Assembly (NCBI GenBank): GCA_003158415.1
Contig: PMJA01000276.1
Span: 1-9,958, forward strand
Length of the DNA stretch: 9,958 nucleotides
DNA from: Methylobacter sp.
GTDB lineage: Bacteria; Pseudomonadota; Gammaproteobacteria; Methylococcales; Methylomonadaceae
Direction: 5' to 3'
Of this stretch, positions 1 through 7,639 are shown piece after piece. Under the pieces are notes generated by a model. The model was not told the origin of the DNA. It saw only the letters and a program-made list of their open reading frames with translations, and did no database searches. Numbering within the stretch: the first letter of the stretch is position 1; the number at the start of each line of letters is the position of its first letter. The translations under genes and the position numbers were made by a program.

Positions 1-372
1 AGAGTTTTAATGCGATTGCCCTGTCACCACAATAGCTAAAGCTTGTACGCCGACCTGATCCATGATGGAGACGCCGTCAGCCAAACCCAGGCCGCCCAGA
101 CTACCAGCTGCAAAAACACCGGTTAATAAGGAACCGGTAATGCCGCCTACGCCATGCACGGGAAATACGTCCAAAGAATCATCAATGATCAGTTTGCGTT
201 TTACATATTGGGTGGCATAAAAACACACAAACCCTGCAGTAACACCTATCACCAACGCGCCTACCGGGCCGACAAAACCGGATGCCGGGGTAATTGTACC
301 CAAGCCCGCCACCATGCCGGTAACGACGCCTAAAACGCTGGGCTTGCCGAAACGTTTCCATTCGATAAACAT
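1..372 (-). pseudogene. amtB: AmtB ammonium transporter, C-terminal fragment (after in-frame stop, frameshifted end)
   Basis: This is the downstream part of the ammonium channel gene, in the same frame as the N-terminal fragment and separated from it only by the TAG at 373-375. The codon right after the stop is ATG (372-370), so reinitiation is conceivable. It encodes the late membrane helices: FGKPSVLG, ITPASGFVGP and DVFPVHGVGG are typical Amt segments, and the last carries the second pore histidine (His345 counting through the stop). The frame ends at a TAA (9-7) after AIVVTGQSH, which does not look like an Amt end. Reading from 19 down to 2 in another frame gives AIALKL, resembling the last helix of Amt proteins. 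The simplest reading is a frameshift or small deletion here, costing the end of the last helix and the cytoplasmic tail that contacts GlnK. The edge of the window prevents certainty. Confidence 0.75.
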
Positions 373-1188
373 CTAGGTTAAAGCCCCGGCAGCCGCGCCG
401 ATATGTGTGGCCAACATAGCCATGCCCGCGTGTCCGTCTGCGGTCAAGGCGCTGCCGGCATTAAAGCCGAACCAGCCCACCCATAACATACCGGCGCCGG
501 TGACTACCATAGTCATATTGTGCGGCGGCATAGCCATGGTTGGAAAACCTTTTCTTTTGCCTAACACTAACGCAGAAACCAACGCGGCGACACCGGCATT
601 GATATGAATAACAATGCCGCCTGCAAAATCCATTACACCCAAGTCGGCCAACCAGCCGCCGCCCCAAATCCAGTGACAGACTGGCATATACACAATAATC
701 AGCCATAAGCTGCTAAACCACAGCATGGCCGAAAACTTCATGCGCTCGGCAAACGCGCCGACAATTAACGCAGGGCTAATAATGGCAAAGGTCATTTGAA
801 ACATGAAATAAACCGATTCAGGAATATTGCCTGTCATTGATCCCGTACCTATGCCCGGCAAAAAGACCTTAGACGCGCCGCCTATAAACTTTTGCAGGTC
901 TCCGCCGTTGGCAAAAATAAAACTGTAGACACCCGCCAGCCAAAGTATGGACACCACGCAGGTAATGGCAAAACACTGCATTAACACCGACAGCACGTTT
1001 TTGCTTCTGACCAAGCCGGCATAAAACAATGACAGGCCGGGAATGGTCATAAACAAAACCAATGCCGTCGATGTTAATATCCAGGCCGTATTGGCTTGGT
1101 TTAATTCAGCCGCCGATGCCGCTACGGGCAGCATCAACAATCCAGACAGTAGTAACTTATTATTATTATTATTATTGGTAAAAAACAT
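373..1188 (-). pseudogene. amtB: AmtB ammonium transporter, N-terminal fragment ending at premature TAG
   Basis: This encodes the first 271 residues of an Amt/MEP/Rh ammonium channel of the inner membrane. A signal peptide is visible (hydrophobic 12-26, likely cut after ASA near residue 27), followed by an asparagine-rich start. Family marks include GLSLFYAGLVRSKN (51-64), FAERMKFSA (146-154) and the Amt signature starting DFAGG (187-191), with the first pore histidine His195 in HINAG. The Asp and the His match E. coli AmtB Asp160 and His168, and the spacing to the second His in the downstream fragment (150 residues) is also the E. coli spacing. The frame stops at TAG (375-373) after GALT, where relatives usually carry Trp (TGG), so a G-to-A change explains it. 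A good Shine-Dalgarno (AGGAAAGAG) precedes the ATG. The gene lies 18 bases after glnK, as in the usual glnK-amtB operon. A sequencing error is the alternative to a real mutation. Confidence 0.85.
1157..1176 (-). repeat. AAT trinucleotide run coding poly-Asn in the AmtB leader
   Basis: Six tandem AAT codons on the minus strand (1176-1159), with the phase continuing for two further bases, encode Asn5-Asn10 just before the hydrophobic core of the AmtB signal peptide. The unit is three bases, so slippage would lengthen or shorten the asparagine run without changing frame. Confidence 0.8.
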
Positions 1189-1206
1189 TCTCTTTCCTAA
1201 GCGACT

Positions 1207-1614
<408 letters not shown>

Positions 1615-1635
1615 TTAAAGGAATTACATTGTGTA

Positions 1636-3012
1636 TTAAGCTGCCGCGCCGGATCTGATTGCCGCCGCTTTGCCCCGGCTTTCATCGACTTTGGCCAACA
1701 ACGCCAGACCGACGATAAAAAACATTAAGGTCGACAACAATGACATCCGGTGATTGCCGTGGCTCCAGTAATTAATCAGCCCGTAGCTCAATGGCCCGGC
1801 GATAGCCGACAAACGATTGACCAAACCCCACAAACCTAAAAATTCGCCCGCTCGCTCGGTTGGTGAAAACTTGCTGACTAAAGCCCGGCCTACCGCCTGG
1901 CTTGAGCCCATGGCTAAACCTATAATATTTCCGGCTATCCACATATCGGCGGACTTGTCGGCCAATAACGCCACTATCACCGCAATAATCCAGATGACCA
2001 GTGTCATCGCCAGCGTCGACACCGACCCTATTCGGTCTTGTAAGTGCCCGCAAATAAAAGCGCCGACCGCCGCCGTCACATTGACCACCATAATCAGGAT
2101 AATCAGCGACTGGGTATCAAAACCCATAACCTCCTGCGCATAAATCGCAGCCAGCACTATCACCGTGCTGACGCCGGACTGATACACGCCCAACGTAATC
2201 AAAAACCAGAGCAGGTCACGAAAATGCGCCGCTTCTTTAAAGGTTTGCACCAAGCGGGCAAAACTGATCTGTAGACTGGAGCGGCTCCGATCCCAGGCGG
2301 CGGGTATCGCCCGCTCGCGTAGCCAGATAAAAGTAGGCATGGCCGCCAAGGCAAAGATGGCGGCGGTAATCAGCAAGGTAACAGGAACATAATGGGTTGC
2401 AGACAAACCCTGTTGCTTGGCCCAAGTAATATAAGCCAAACAAATCCCCAAAGTTAGCAGACCGCCAAAATATCCCAGGCTCCAGCCGTAACCCGACAGC
2501 CTGCCCATAGCCTCTTCAGGCACGAGCTCCGGCAGAAAAGCCGCAATCAGGTTTTCGCCGCTGGCATACATGGTCGCCGACAGCGTCACCAGCACCATGC
2601 CCAACCCTATATCGCCGGGGCCTACCAGCGCAAGCCCGGCGGTTGCCGCGATGCAGCCGACCGAAGACACCAGCAGAAACAGTTTTTTGCACGCCCGGTG
2701 ATCGGCAATCGCGCCGATCACCGGGCCGCAGATCATAACGATAAAATTGGCGATGCCAATAGCCAGCGACCACAGCAGCGTCGATAAACCGGGGGTGACG
2801 CCTTGCGCCTCACCCGCTACCACGCCGACGAAATAGGCGCTGAATATCGTGGTTAGCACCACGGTGGTGTAACCGGAGTTGGCGAAATCATATAAAGCCC
2901 ACGCCAGCAATTCTCTGCGCCCTGCCCAGCCTACGTTTGGGCTGTATTCGGGCGGTTTGGTCTGATTGTTATTCATCTGAATATTATTTCTTAGGGTTGG
3001 CTTCAGCATCAT
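1636..3012 (-). CDS. UMF1/Atg22-like major facilitator superfamily permease
   Basis: This is an inner-membrane secondary transporter with about 12 predicted helices and 458 residues. The N-terminal LAWALYDFANSGY (36-48) is the hallmark of the UMF1 family, related to the yeast vacuolar effluxer Atg22. A motif-A-like GAIADHRACKK (100-110) follows helix 3. A hydrophilic central loop lies at about 231-265. The segment SQAVGRALVSKFSPTERAGEF (371-391) matches the second family block. The substrate cannot be told from sequence. The start is uncertain: ATG at 3012 lies 16 bases after the purC stop but has no clear Shine-Dalgarno, while ATG at 2976 (MNNNQTKPP) has only a weak AAGAAA upstream. Both leave the conserved region whole. 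The short gap suggests co-transcription with purC. A functional link to purine synthesis is not supported by the sequence. Confidence 0.9.
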   Translation of the reverse strand: MMLKPTLRNNIQMNNNQTKPPEYSPNVGWAGRRELLAWALYDFANSGYTTVVLTTIFSAYFVGVVAGEAQGVTPGLSTLLWSLAIGIANFIVMICGPVIGAIADHRACKKLFLLVSSVGCIAATAGLALVGPGDIGLGMVLVTLSATMYASGENLIAAFLPELVPEEAMGRLSGYGWSLGYFGGLLTLGICLAYITWAKQQGLSATHYVPVTLLITAAIFALAAMPTFIWLRERAIPAAWDRSRSSLQISFARLVQTFKEAAHFRDLLWFLITLGVYQSGVSTVIVLAAIYAQEVMGFDTQSLIILIMVVNVTAAVGAFICGHLQDRIGSVSTLAMTLVIWIIAVIVALLADKSADMWIAGNIIGLAMGSSQAVGRALVSKFSPTERAGEFLGLWGLVNRLSAIAGPLSYGLINYWSHGNHRMSLLSTLMFFIVGLALLAKVDESRGKAAAIRSGAAA

Positions 3013-3028
3013 TGTATGAATTGTTTAC

Positions 3029-3931
3029 TCACAACTGTGGATCTTGAGTGAGTCGGATTTCAGCTTCGCGGTATTTTTCCGCGCAGAACGCCGCCACTTC
3101 GGGGGGCAGTGCAGGGCCGGGTGCAGTTTTATTCCAGTCCAGCGTTTCCAGATAATCGCGTATATATTGCTTATCGAAGCTGGGCGGGCTAATGCCCACC
3201 TTATATTGGTCGGCGGGCCAGAACCGTGATGAATCGGGCGTTAAAGCCTCATCAATTAGGCATAAACCCCCTGCGTCATCAACGCCGAATTCAAATTTGG
3301 TATCGGCGATAATAATGCCTCGTTCTTTGGCATAAGCTGCCGCCACTTTGTACAATTTCAAGCTGGCGTCACGCACTTGCTCAGCCAGATCCTGCCCCAG
3401 CAAGGCAACGGTTTGTTCAAATGAAACGTTTTCATCATGCAGGTCGACGGCGGCTTTGGTCGACGGCGTATAAATGGCCTCGGGCAATTGCTGCGCTTGC
3501 TGTAAACCTTCAGGCAATTTAATGCCGCACACTGTGCCTGATTTTTGGTAATCTTTCCAACCGGAACCGATAAGATAACCCCGCACGATGGCTTCTACCG
3601 GCAGCGGCTTTAACAGCTTAACCACAATAGCCCGTCCCTCAATCTGGGCGCGCTCGTCAGCATCAGGCACCACCTGTTCCAATGGAATATCGGATAAATG
3701 GTTGGGCATAATAGACTGCAATTTATTAAACCAAAAATTGGAAATACGGGTTAAGACGCGGCCTTTACCGGGAATCGGATCAGGCAAAATCACATCAAAT
3801 GCCGAAAGCCTGTCGGTCGTCACAATGAGCATGTGCTTATCATCAATATCGTAAATATCGCGCACTTTTCCGCGAGCGCGGAGTTTTAGAGAAGACAATG
3901 TCGATTGGTATAGGGCTGCTGGAGCGGTCAT
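3029..3931 (-). CDS. purC: Phosphoribosylaminoimidazole-succinocarboxamide synthase (SAICAR synthetase)
   Basis: This cytosolic enzyme of de novo purine synthesis joins CAIR and aspartate with ATP to make SAICAR (EC 6.3.2.6). The product is 300 residues, the longer, yeast Ade1-like form rather than the roughly 237-residue E. coli form. Visible blocks are GKVRDIY (21-27) of the ATP-binding N-lobe, [14 protein letters not shown] (112-125, first family signature), DENVSFEQ (166-173), ADTKFEFG (209-216, second signature) and [12 protein letters not shown] (227-238). These are the catalytic and substrate-binding segments, and all look intact. The ATG at 3931 is supported by GAGGA six bases upstream. 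The gene is divergent from djlA across a 76-base gap and is followed closely by the UMF1 permease. Confidence 0.97.
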   Translation of the reverse strand: MTAPAALYQSTLSSLKLRARGKVRDIYDIDDKHMLIVTTDRLSAFDVILPDPIPGKGRVLTRISNFWFNKLQSIMPNHLSDIPLEQVVPDADERAQIEGRAIVVKLLKPLPVEAIVRGYLIGSGWKDYQKSGTVCGIKLPEGLQQAQQLPEAIYTPSTKAAVDLHDENVSFEQTVALLGQDLAEQVRDASLKLYKVAAAYAKERGIIIADTKFEFGVDDAGGLCLIDEALTPDSSRFWPADQYKVGISPPSFDKQYIRDYLETLDWNKTAPGPALPPEVAAFCAEKYREAEIRLTQDPQL

Positions 3932-3962
3932 AAAGTCCTCGCTAAGTTTTGGGTAGGGTTGA

Positions 3963-3971
3963 TGTTATAAT
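3963..3971 (+). promoter_or_regulatory. Candidate extended -10 promoter for djlA
   Basis: The bases TG-T-TATAAT form a perfect extended -10 element. The transcript would start near 3978, about 30 bases before the djlA ATG. No convincing -35 was seen. The last two bases are shared with the purC element on the other strand. Confidence 0.5.
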
Positions 3972-3978
3972 TTTAACA
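3970..3978 (-). promoter_or_regulatory. Candidate extended -10 promoter for purC
   Basis: On the minus strand the bases read TG-T-TAAAAT, an extended -10 element with five of six matches to TATAAT. It lies about 40 bases before the purC ATG. No good -35 element sits at the expected distance, which fits an extended -10 promoter. It overlaps the opposing djlA element. Confidence 0.4.
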
Positions 3979-4007
3979 TTATTCTTTGCGGAACAGGATT
4001 GATAACA

Positions 4008-4802
4008 ATGAACTGGTTTAGCACAGTGGTGGGCGGCGCTTTCGGATTCCTGATAGGCGGGCCGCTCGGCGCCATTTTGGGCGCGTCCGTCGGGCATCAG
4101 TTTGGCAAGGGCTTTACCGGCTTAGAAATCGATGCCCGCCTTAATTCCGGCGATCGGCAGCGCGTACAAACGGCCTTTTTTACCGCCACCTTTGCAGTCA
4201 TGGGCCATATTGCCAAAGCCGACGGTCATGTTTCGCCTGAAGAAATTTCGCTGGCCAACCGTGTCATGGATAAAATGGCATTGGCCTCCGATATGCGTGC
4301 TACCGCAATCAATCTTTTTCAGCAGGGCAAGCAAGCTGATTTTCCGCTGGATGCGGTCTTGGCTCAGTTTTACAAAGAGTGTCAAAGGCACACCGATTTA
4401 ATACGCATGTTTTTGGAAATCCAGCTACAGGCCGCCTTTGCGGACGGCACACTGGCGCTTAGCGAAGAAAAGCTGCTTTTGCATATTTGCAGTCACTTAA
4501 GAATTTCCCGCTTTGACTATGAACGCTTGAAAATACGGCTGCAAGCGCAACAACGTTTTTACGAACAAGGTTCGCCCACCCCAAAGGCGCCGCAAAAAAC
4601 TCTACAGGACGCTTACGGCGTTTTAGGGTTAATGCCTGCTGCCGACAAAGCCGATGTCAAAAAAGCCTATCGACGCTTAATGAGCCAAAATCATCCGGAT
4701 AAACTGGTCGCCAAAGGTTTGCCCGAGGAAATGATGCGGCTAGCCAAGGAAAAAACCCAAAAAATCACCAAAGCCTACGAGATTATTCAGAAGGCGGGTT
4801 AA
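4008..4802 (+). CDS. djlA: DjlA-type membrane J-domain co-chaperone
   Basis: This is an inner-membrane DnaJ-like protein that stimulates DnaK, facing the cytoplasm. The 264-residue product has the DjlA order of parts. It starts with a Gly-rich N-terminal membrane helix (about 4-30, with IGGPLGAILGASVGH), then a TerB-like helical domain (about 52-180), then a C-terminal J domain (about 198-263) with HPD at 229-231. The TerB part carries two similar acidic motifs, KADGHVSPEE (70-79) and FADGTLALSEE (144-154), typical of the two-fold TerB repeat. I chose ATG 4008, because AGGA at 3995-3998 lies at normal distance and this start places the helix at the very N-terminus as in relatives. A TTG at 3999 is also in frame but overlaps that ribosome site. 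The gene is divergent from purC and is followed by the UPF0182 gene. Confidence 0.93.
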   Translation: MNWFSTVVGGAFGFLIGGPLGAILGASVGHQFGKGFTGLEIDARLNSGDRQRVQTAFFTATFAVMGHIAKADGHVSPEEISLANRVMDKMALASDMRATAINLFQQGKQADFPLDAVLAQFYKECQRHTDLIRMFLEIQLQAAFADGTLALSEEKLLLHICSHLRISRFDYERLKIRLQAQQRFYEQGSPTPKAPQKTLQDAYGVLGLMPAADKADVKKAYRRLMSQNHPDKLVAKGLPEEMMRLAKEKTQKITKAYEIIQKAG

Positions 4803-4845
4803 TGGTTATCGCTGGAATTCGAATCATTACTACCCGCTTATTGGG

Positions 4846-4854
4846 TGTTAGAAT
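4846..4854 (+). promoter_or_regulatory. Candidate extended -10 promoter for the UPF0182 gene
   Basis: TG-T-TAGAAT is an extended -10 element with five of six matches, of the same form as the one before djlA. A start near 4861 would leave a leader of about 90 bases that contains the small reading frame at 4902. No good -35 element was seen. Confidence 0.3.
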
Positions 4855-4901
4855 ATAAACAACAATATGTCGACCGGATTTAGATGTACCGGAGGCGCAA
4901 C

Positions 4902-4943
4902 ATGAAGGCCACTCCAACATCGTTAACACTGCTACTTATTTGA
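4902..4943 (+). CDS. Possible 13-residue leader peptide upstream of the UPF0182 gene
   Basis: This is a tiny frame, MKATPTSLTLLLI, preceded by GGAGG (4891-4895) at six bases, which is a stronger and better spaced ribosome site than that of the large gene downstream. Its TGA stop (4941-4943) is part of the TGAGGA that serves as Shine-Dalgarno for the ATG at 4951. That layout would let ribosomes ending the small frame influence initiation of the large one. It matches no known leader peptide that I recognise and has no obvious run of one regulatory amino acid apart from Leu and Thr. It could also be chance, or a decayed start. The evidence is positional only. Confidence 0.35.
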   Translation: MKATPTSLTLLLI

Positions 4944-4950
4944 GGACACT

Positions 4951-7602
4951 ATGCGGAACCTGAAGTTTTTACCCGCGCTTTTTGGAGCGACGCTTGTCAT
5001 CGCCATCATTTTATATGTCACCTTCCATTTCATATTTCTTGATCTGTTTGTTGACTGGTGGTGGTATCAATCATTAAAACTTGAAACCTACTTCTGGCTA
5101 AGGCTGCTCTACAAATTTTTTATTTCCGGCGGGGTAACGCTGGCATTTTTTGCCATTTTCTTTTTTCATTTCTGGATCGCATCGCGCTATCTGGGTTTAA
5201 ACCCGCCCGACGAAGTCCTTAATAATCTGGATAAACGCCAGCGCTTTCAACGCTTTGCCGATGTCTTCATGAGTGGTTCGGTAAAAATTTACACGCCTAT
5301 AGCGCTCGCGCTGGCCGTCTTTGTCGCCGTCCCTTTTTATAGTCAATGGGAAACGTCATTACTGTATTTTTTCGGCAGTCATTCGGGCGTTACGGAAACG
5401 GTATACGGAAACGACGTCAGTTTCTATATGCTGTTTTATCCAATCTATATGCTGATTGAGAAAGAGCTGCTGATAACCAGCATTTTAATCTTTTCTATGG
5501 TTGGCGTTCTGTATTGGCTGGAGCATATTTTTGTACCCAATCAAAACAAAGAATTTTCCGTGGGCGCTAAAGTGCATTTAACCGTGTTAATCGGATTTAT
5601 AGTTGCTTTTGTGGTCTGGGGATTCATGCTGCAACGATTCTCACTGCTTTATACCGACATCCACGAACCGGTGTTTTACGGCCCCGGATTTGTAGAAATA
5701 CGTTATAAACTTCCGCTGATATGGTTAGGGATAGTGACCTTTCTTGCGACAGCCGTATCCGCTGTCTTGTTTATTTTTTCAGAAAAACATCGTATCAAAG
5801 CGCCCTTTTTAATATCGGTCATTGCTTTTCTTGGCGTCTTGGAATTACCTGAGATTCAATTGATACCTGATTTAATCCAAAAATATATCGTCAACCCGAA
5901 TCCGGTCAAATCCAACAAACCCTTTATGCAGCAGAATATTGATGCGACGCTGGCGGCTTACGATTTGAATAATGTCAAAACGGTTGATATGACGATTAAT
6001 CCGAATGCAGCCGAGGATATTTCCACATGGAGTACGCAAAAACATTTTGAGAATATTCCGGTATGGGACAGGGAATTCATCATATACAGCTATAAGCAGT
6101 TGCAGGAGATAAGGCCTTATTACAGCATCCTGTCTGCCGATGAAGACCGTTATTTCATACTCGACCATACCCGGCAGGTTGACCTAGCGGCCAGGGAAGT
6201 CAACACATCAAAGCTGCCGCCCGCCGCGCAAAACTGGGAAAACATCCATTTGCGCTATACCCACGGCTATGGCGCCGTTGTCACTGCCGCCGCCCAGGAT
6301 GCAGGCAATCCGTTGGTCTGGTATTTACGTGACTTAAATTTGTACTCCGATGTCGGCTTCAGTGTCAGCCATCCGGACATCTATTACGGACAGGGACAGT
6401 ACGACTACGCCATAGTCCCCAACCAACTTAAAATCGAAGGCATTGCCGGTTCCGATCCTGTCACCGAAAAAGTTTACCATGGTGCGGGCGGTATCCCCAT
6501 TTCATCCCTGTTCAAAAAAGCCTTATTTGCCATTTACTTAAAAGATGAAAAAGTATTCTTTTCAACCAATATATCGACGCAGAGCAAGCTCAAGATACGC
6601 AGGAATATAACCGAGCGCATCCATCGCTTGACCCCCTATCTGCATCTGGACAAAGACCCTTATCTGGTTGTTGACAAGGATCGGTTTTACTGGATACAGG
6701 ATGCTTACACCTTATCCGACAAATACCCTGTTTCCAAACCCGAAGACGAGGACTTCCTGGAAGGAAAGCAGCATTTCAACTACATCCGCAACTCCGTCAA
6801 GATTGTTGTTGATGCTTATGACGGCGATGTTGATTTTTATATTTCGGATCCGTCAGACTCCATTATCCAGGCCTACAGCAACGCATATCCTGGGCTCTTT
6901 AAAAACCTGGACGAAATACCTGTCGAATTGAAGAAACACTTGCGTTATCCCCGTGATCTTTATTATCTGCAGATGAAAGTGTATGCCAAATATCATCAAC
7001 TAAGTCCCGAATTATTCTACGAACAGGCTGAAACTTGGGCGCAAGCCGATGTCCGGGGACAACAGGTATTGCCTTATTATCAGACCATGGATTTCGGCAA
7101 CTGCAATGATACCGAAGAATTTGTCTTAATTAACCCGATGACGCCGGTTAACAGAAACAATCTCAGCATGATAGGTGTTGCCGGAACACTGGATAAAACC
7201 AATTGCGGCCTCGATTACAAGCCCGGCATTACCGTTTACAAGTTCGGTAAGGACGTACAGGTCAATGGGCCTGCACAGGTTGAAGCCTTGATTAACCAAA
7301 GCGCTGAAATTTCCGAGCAATACACGCTATGGGATCAACACGGTTCAAAGGTTGAAATGGGGCGCATGATTATTCTGCCGATGGGCAAGACCGTTCTTTA
7401 TGTGCATCCCATTTACATAGCCGCGACCGACAACAAACTCCCCGAACTAACCAGGGTCATTGTTTCCATTGGCAATCAGGTGGTTATGGATACAAGCTTA
7501 TGGTCGGCCTTTAACCGTTTAAAACAAATTTTTCTTAAAAACGCCGCCAACAGCGACGGAACAGAAACCCTCAGAGCTATTATAAATCCGAAAAGTAACT
7601 AA
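4951..7602 (+). CDS. UPF0182 family large integral membrane protein
   Basis: This is a protein of unknown function from the UPF0182 family, 883 residues, which is normal for the family. The N-terminal third has about seven membrane helices: roughly 6-30, 51-77, 113-132, 158-189 (one long or broken), 207-227, 253-275 and 284-300. After helix 1 comes FVDWWWYQSL, a family mark. The remaining roughly 580 residues are soluble and hold the conserved blocks: RYTHGYG (435-441), the PDIYYGQGQYDYAIVP segment, GGIPISSLF, YLVVDKDRFYWIQDAYT, LRYPRDLYYLQ and YHQLSPELFY. The C-terminal part follows with INPMTPVNR and PGITVYKFGKD. No break or missing block was seen. TGAGGA lies four bases before the ATG. Given the membrane anchor, the large domain probably lies outside the cytoplasm, but topology is inferred. 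The glycosyltransferase gene follows after 37 bases. Confidence 0.93.
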   Translation: MRNLKFLPALFGATLVIAIILYVTFHFIFLDLFVDWWWYQSLKLETYFWLRLLYKFFISGGVTLAFFAIFFFHFWIASRYLGLNPPDEVLNNLDKRQRFQRFADVFMSGSVKIYTPIALALAVFVAVPFYSQWETSLLYFFGSHSGVTETVYGNDVSFYMLFYPIYMLIEKELLITSILIFSMVGVLYWLEHIFVPNQNKEFSVGAKVHLTVLIGFIVAFVVWGFMLQRFSLLYTDIHEPVFYGPGFVEIRYKLPLIWLGIVTFLATAVSAVLFIFSEKHRIKAPFLISVIAFLGVLELPEIQLIPDLIQKYIVNPNPVKSNKPFMQQNIDATLAAYDLNNVKTVDMTINPNAAEDISTWSTQKHFENIPVWDREFIIYSYKQLQEIRPYYSILSADEDRYFILDHTRQVDLAAREVNTSKLPPAAQNWENIHLRYTHGYGAVVTAAAQDAGNPLVWYLRDLNLYSDVGFSVSHPDIYYGQGQYDYAIVPNQLKIEGIAGSDPVTEKVYHGAGGIPISSLFKKALFAIYLKDEKVFFSTNISTQSKLKIRRNITERIHRLTPYLHLDKDPYLVVDKDRFYWIQDAYTLSDKYPVSKPEDEDFLEGKQHFNYIRNSVKIVVDAYDGDVDFYISDPSDSIIQAYSNAYPGLFKNLDEIPVELKKHLRYPRDLYYLQMKVYAKYHQLSPELFYEQAETWAQADVRGQQVLPYYQTMDFGNCNDTEEFVLINPMTPVNRNNLSMIGVAGTLDKTNCGLDYKPGITVYKFGKDVQVNGPAQVEALINQSAEISEQYTLWDQHGSKVEMGRMIILPMGKTVLYVHPIYIAATDNKLPELTRVIVSIGNQVVMDTSLWSAFNRLKQIFLKNAANSDGTETLRAIINPKSN

Positions 7603-7639
7603 AGGGCAATGTGCTGGATCAACGACATTTAACAGTTTT

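Noticed and set aside
373..375. Programmed UAG recoding (pyrrolysine or amber reassignment) in amtB
   Set aside because: No recoding element or pyrrolysine gene is visible, TAG is a normal stop at 8453-8455, and a second lesion near base 20 fits decay or error better.
4830..4848. Terminator hairpin after djlA (ACCC...GGGT)
   Set aside because: The stem has four good pairs plus one wobble and no following T-run, and it overlaps the candidate promoter.
6668..6931. Alternative-frame open frame within the UPF0182 gene
   Set aside because: The main frame here encodes conserved family blocks, and the alternative product is low-complexity with no motif.
7609..7632. Seven-codon frame between the UPF0182 gene and the glycosyltransferase
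   Set aside because: The purine run before it is only two bases from the ATG, too close for normal initiation, and its stop does not overlap the next ribosome site.
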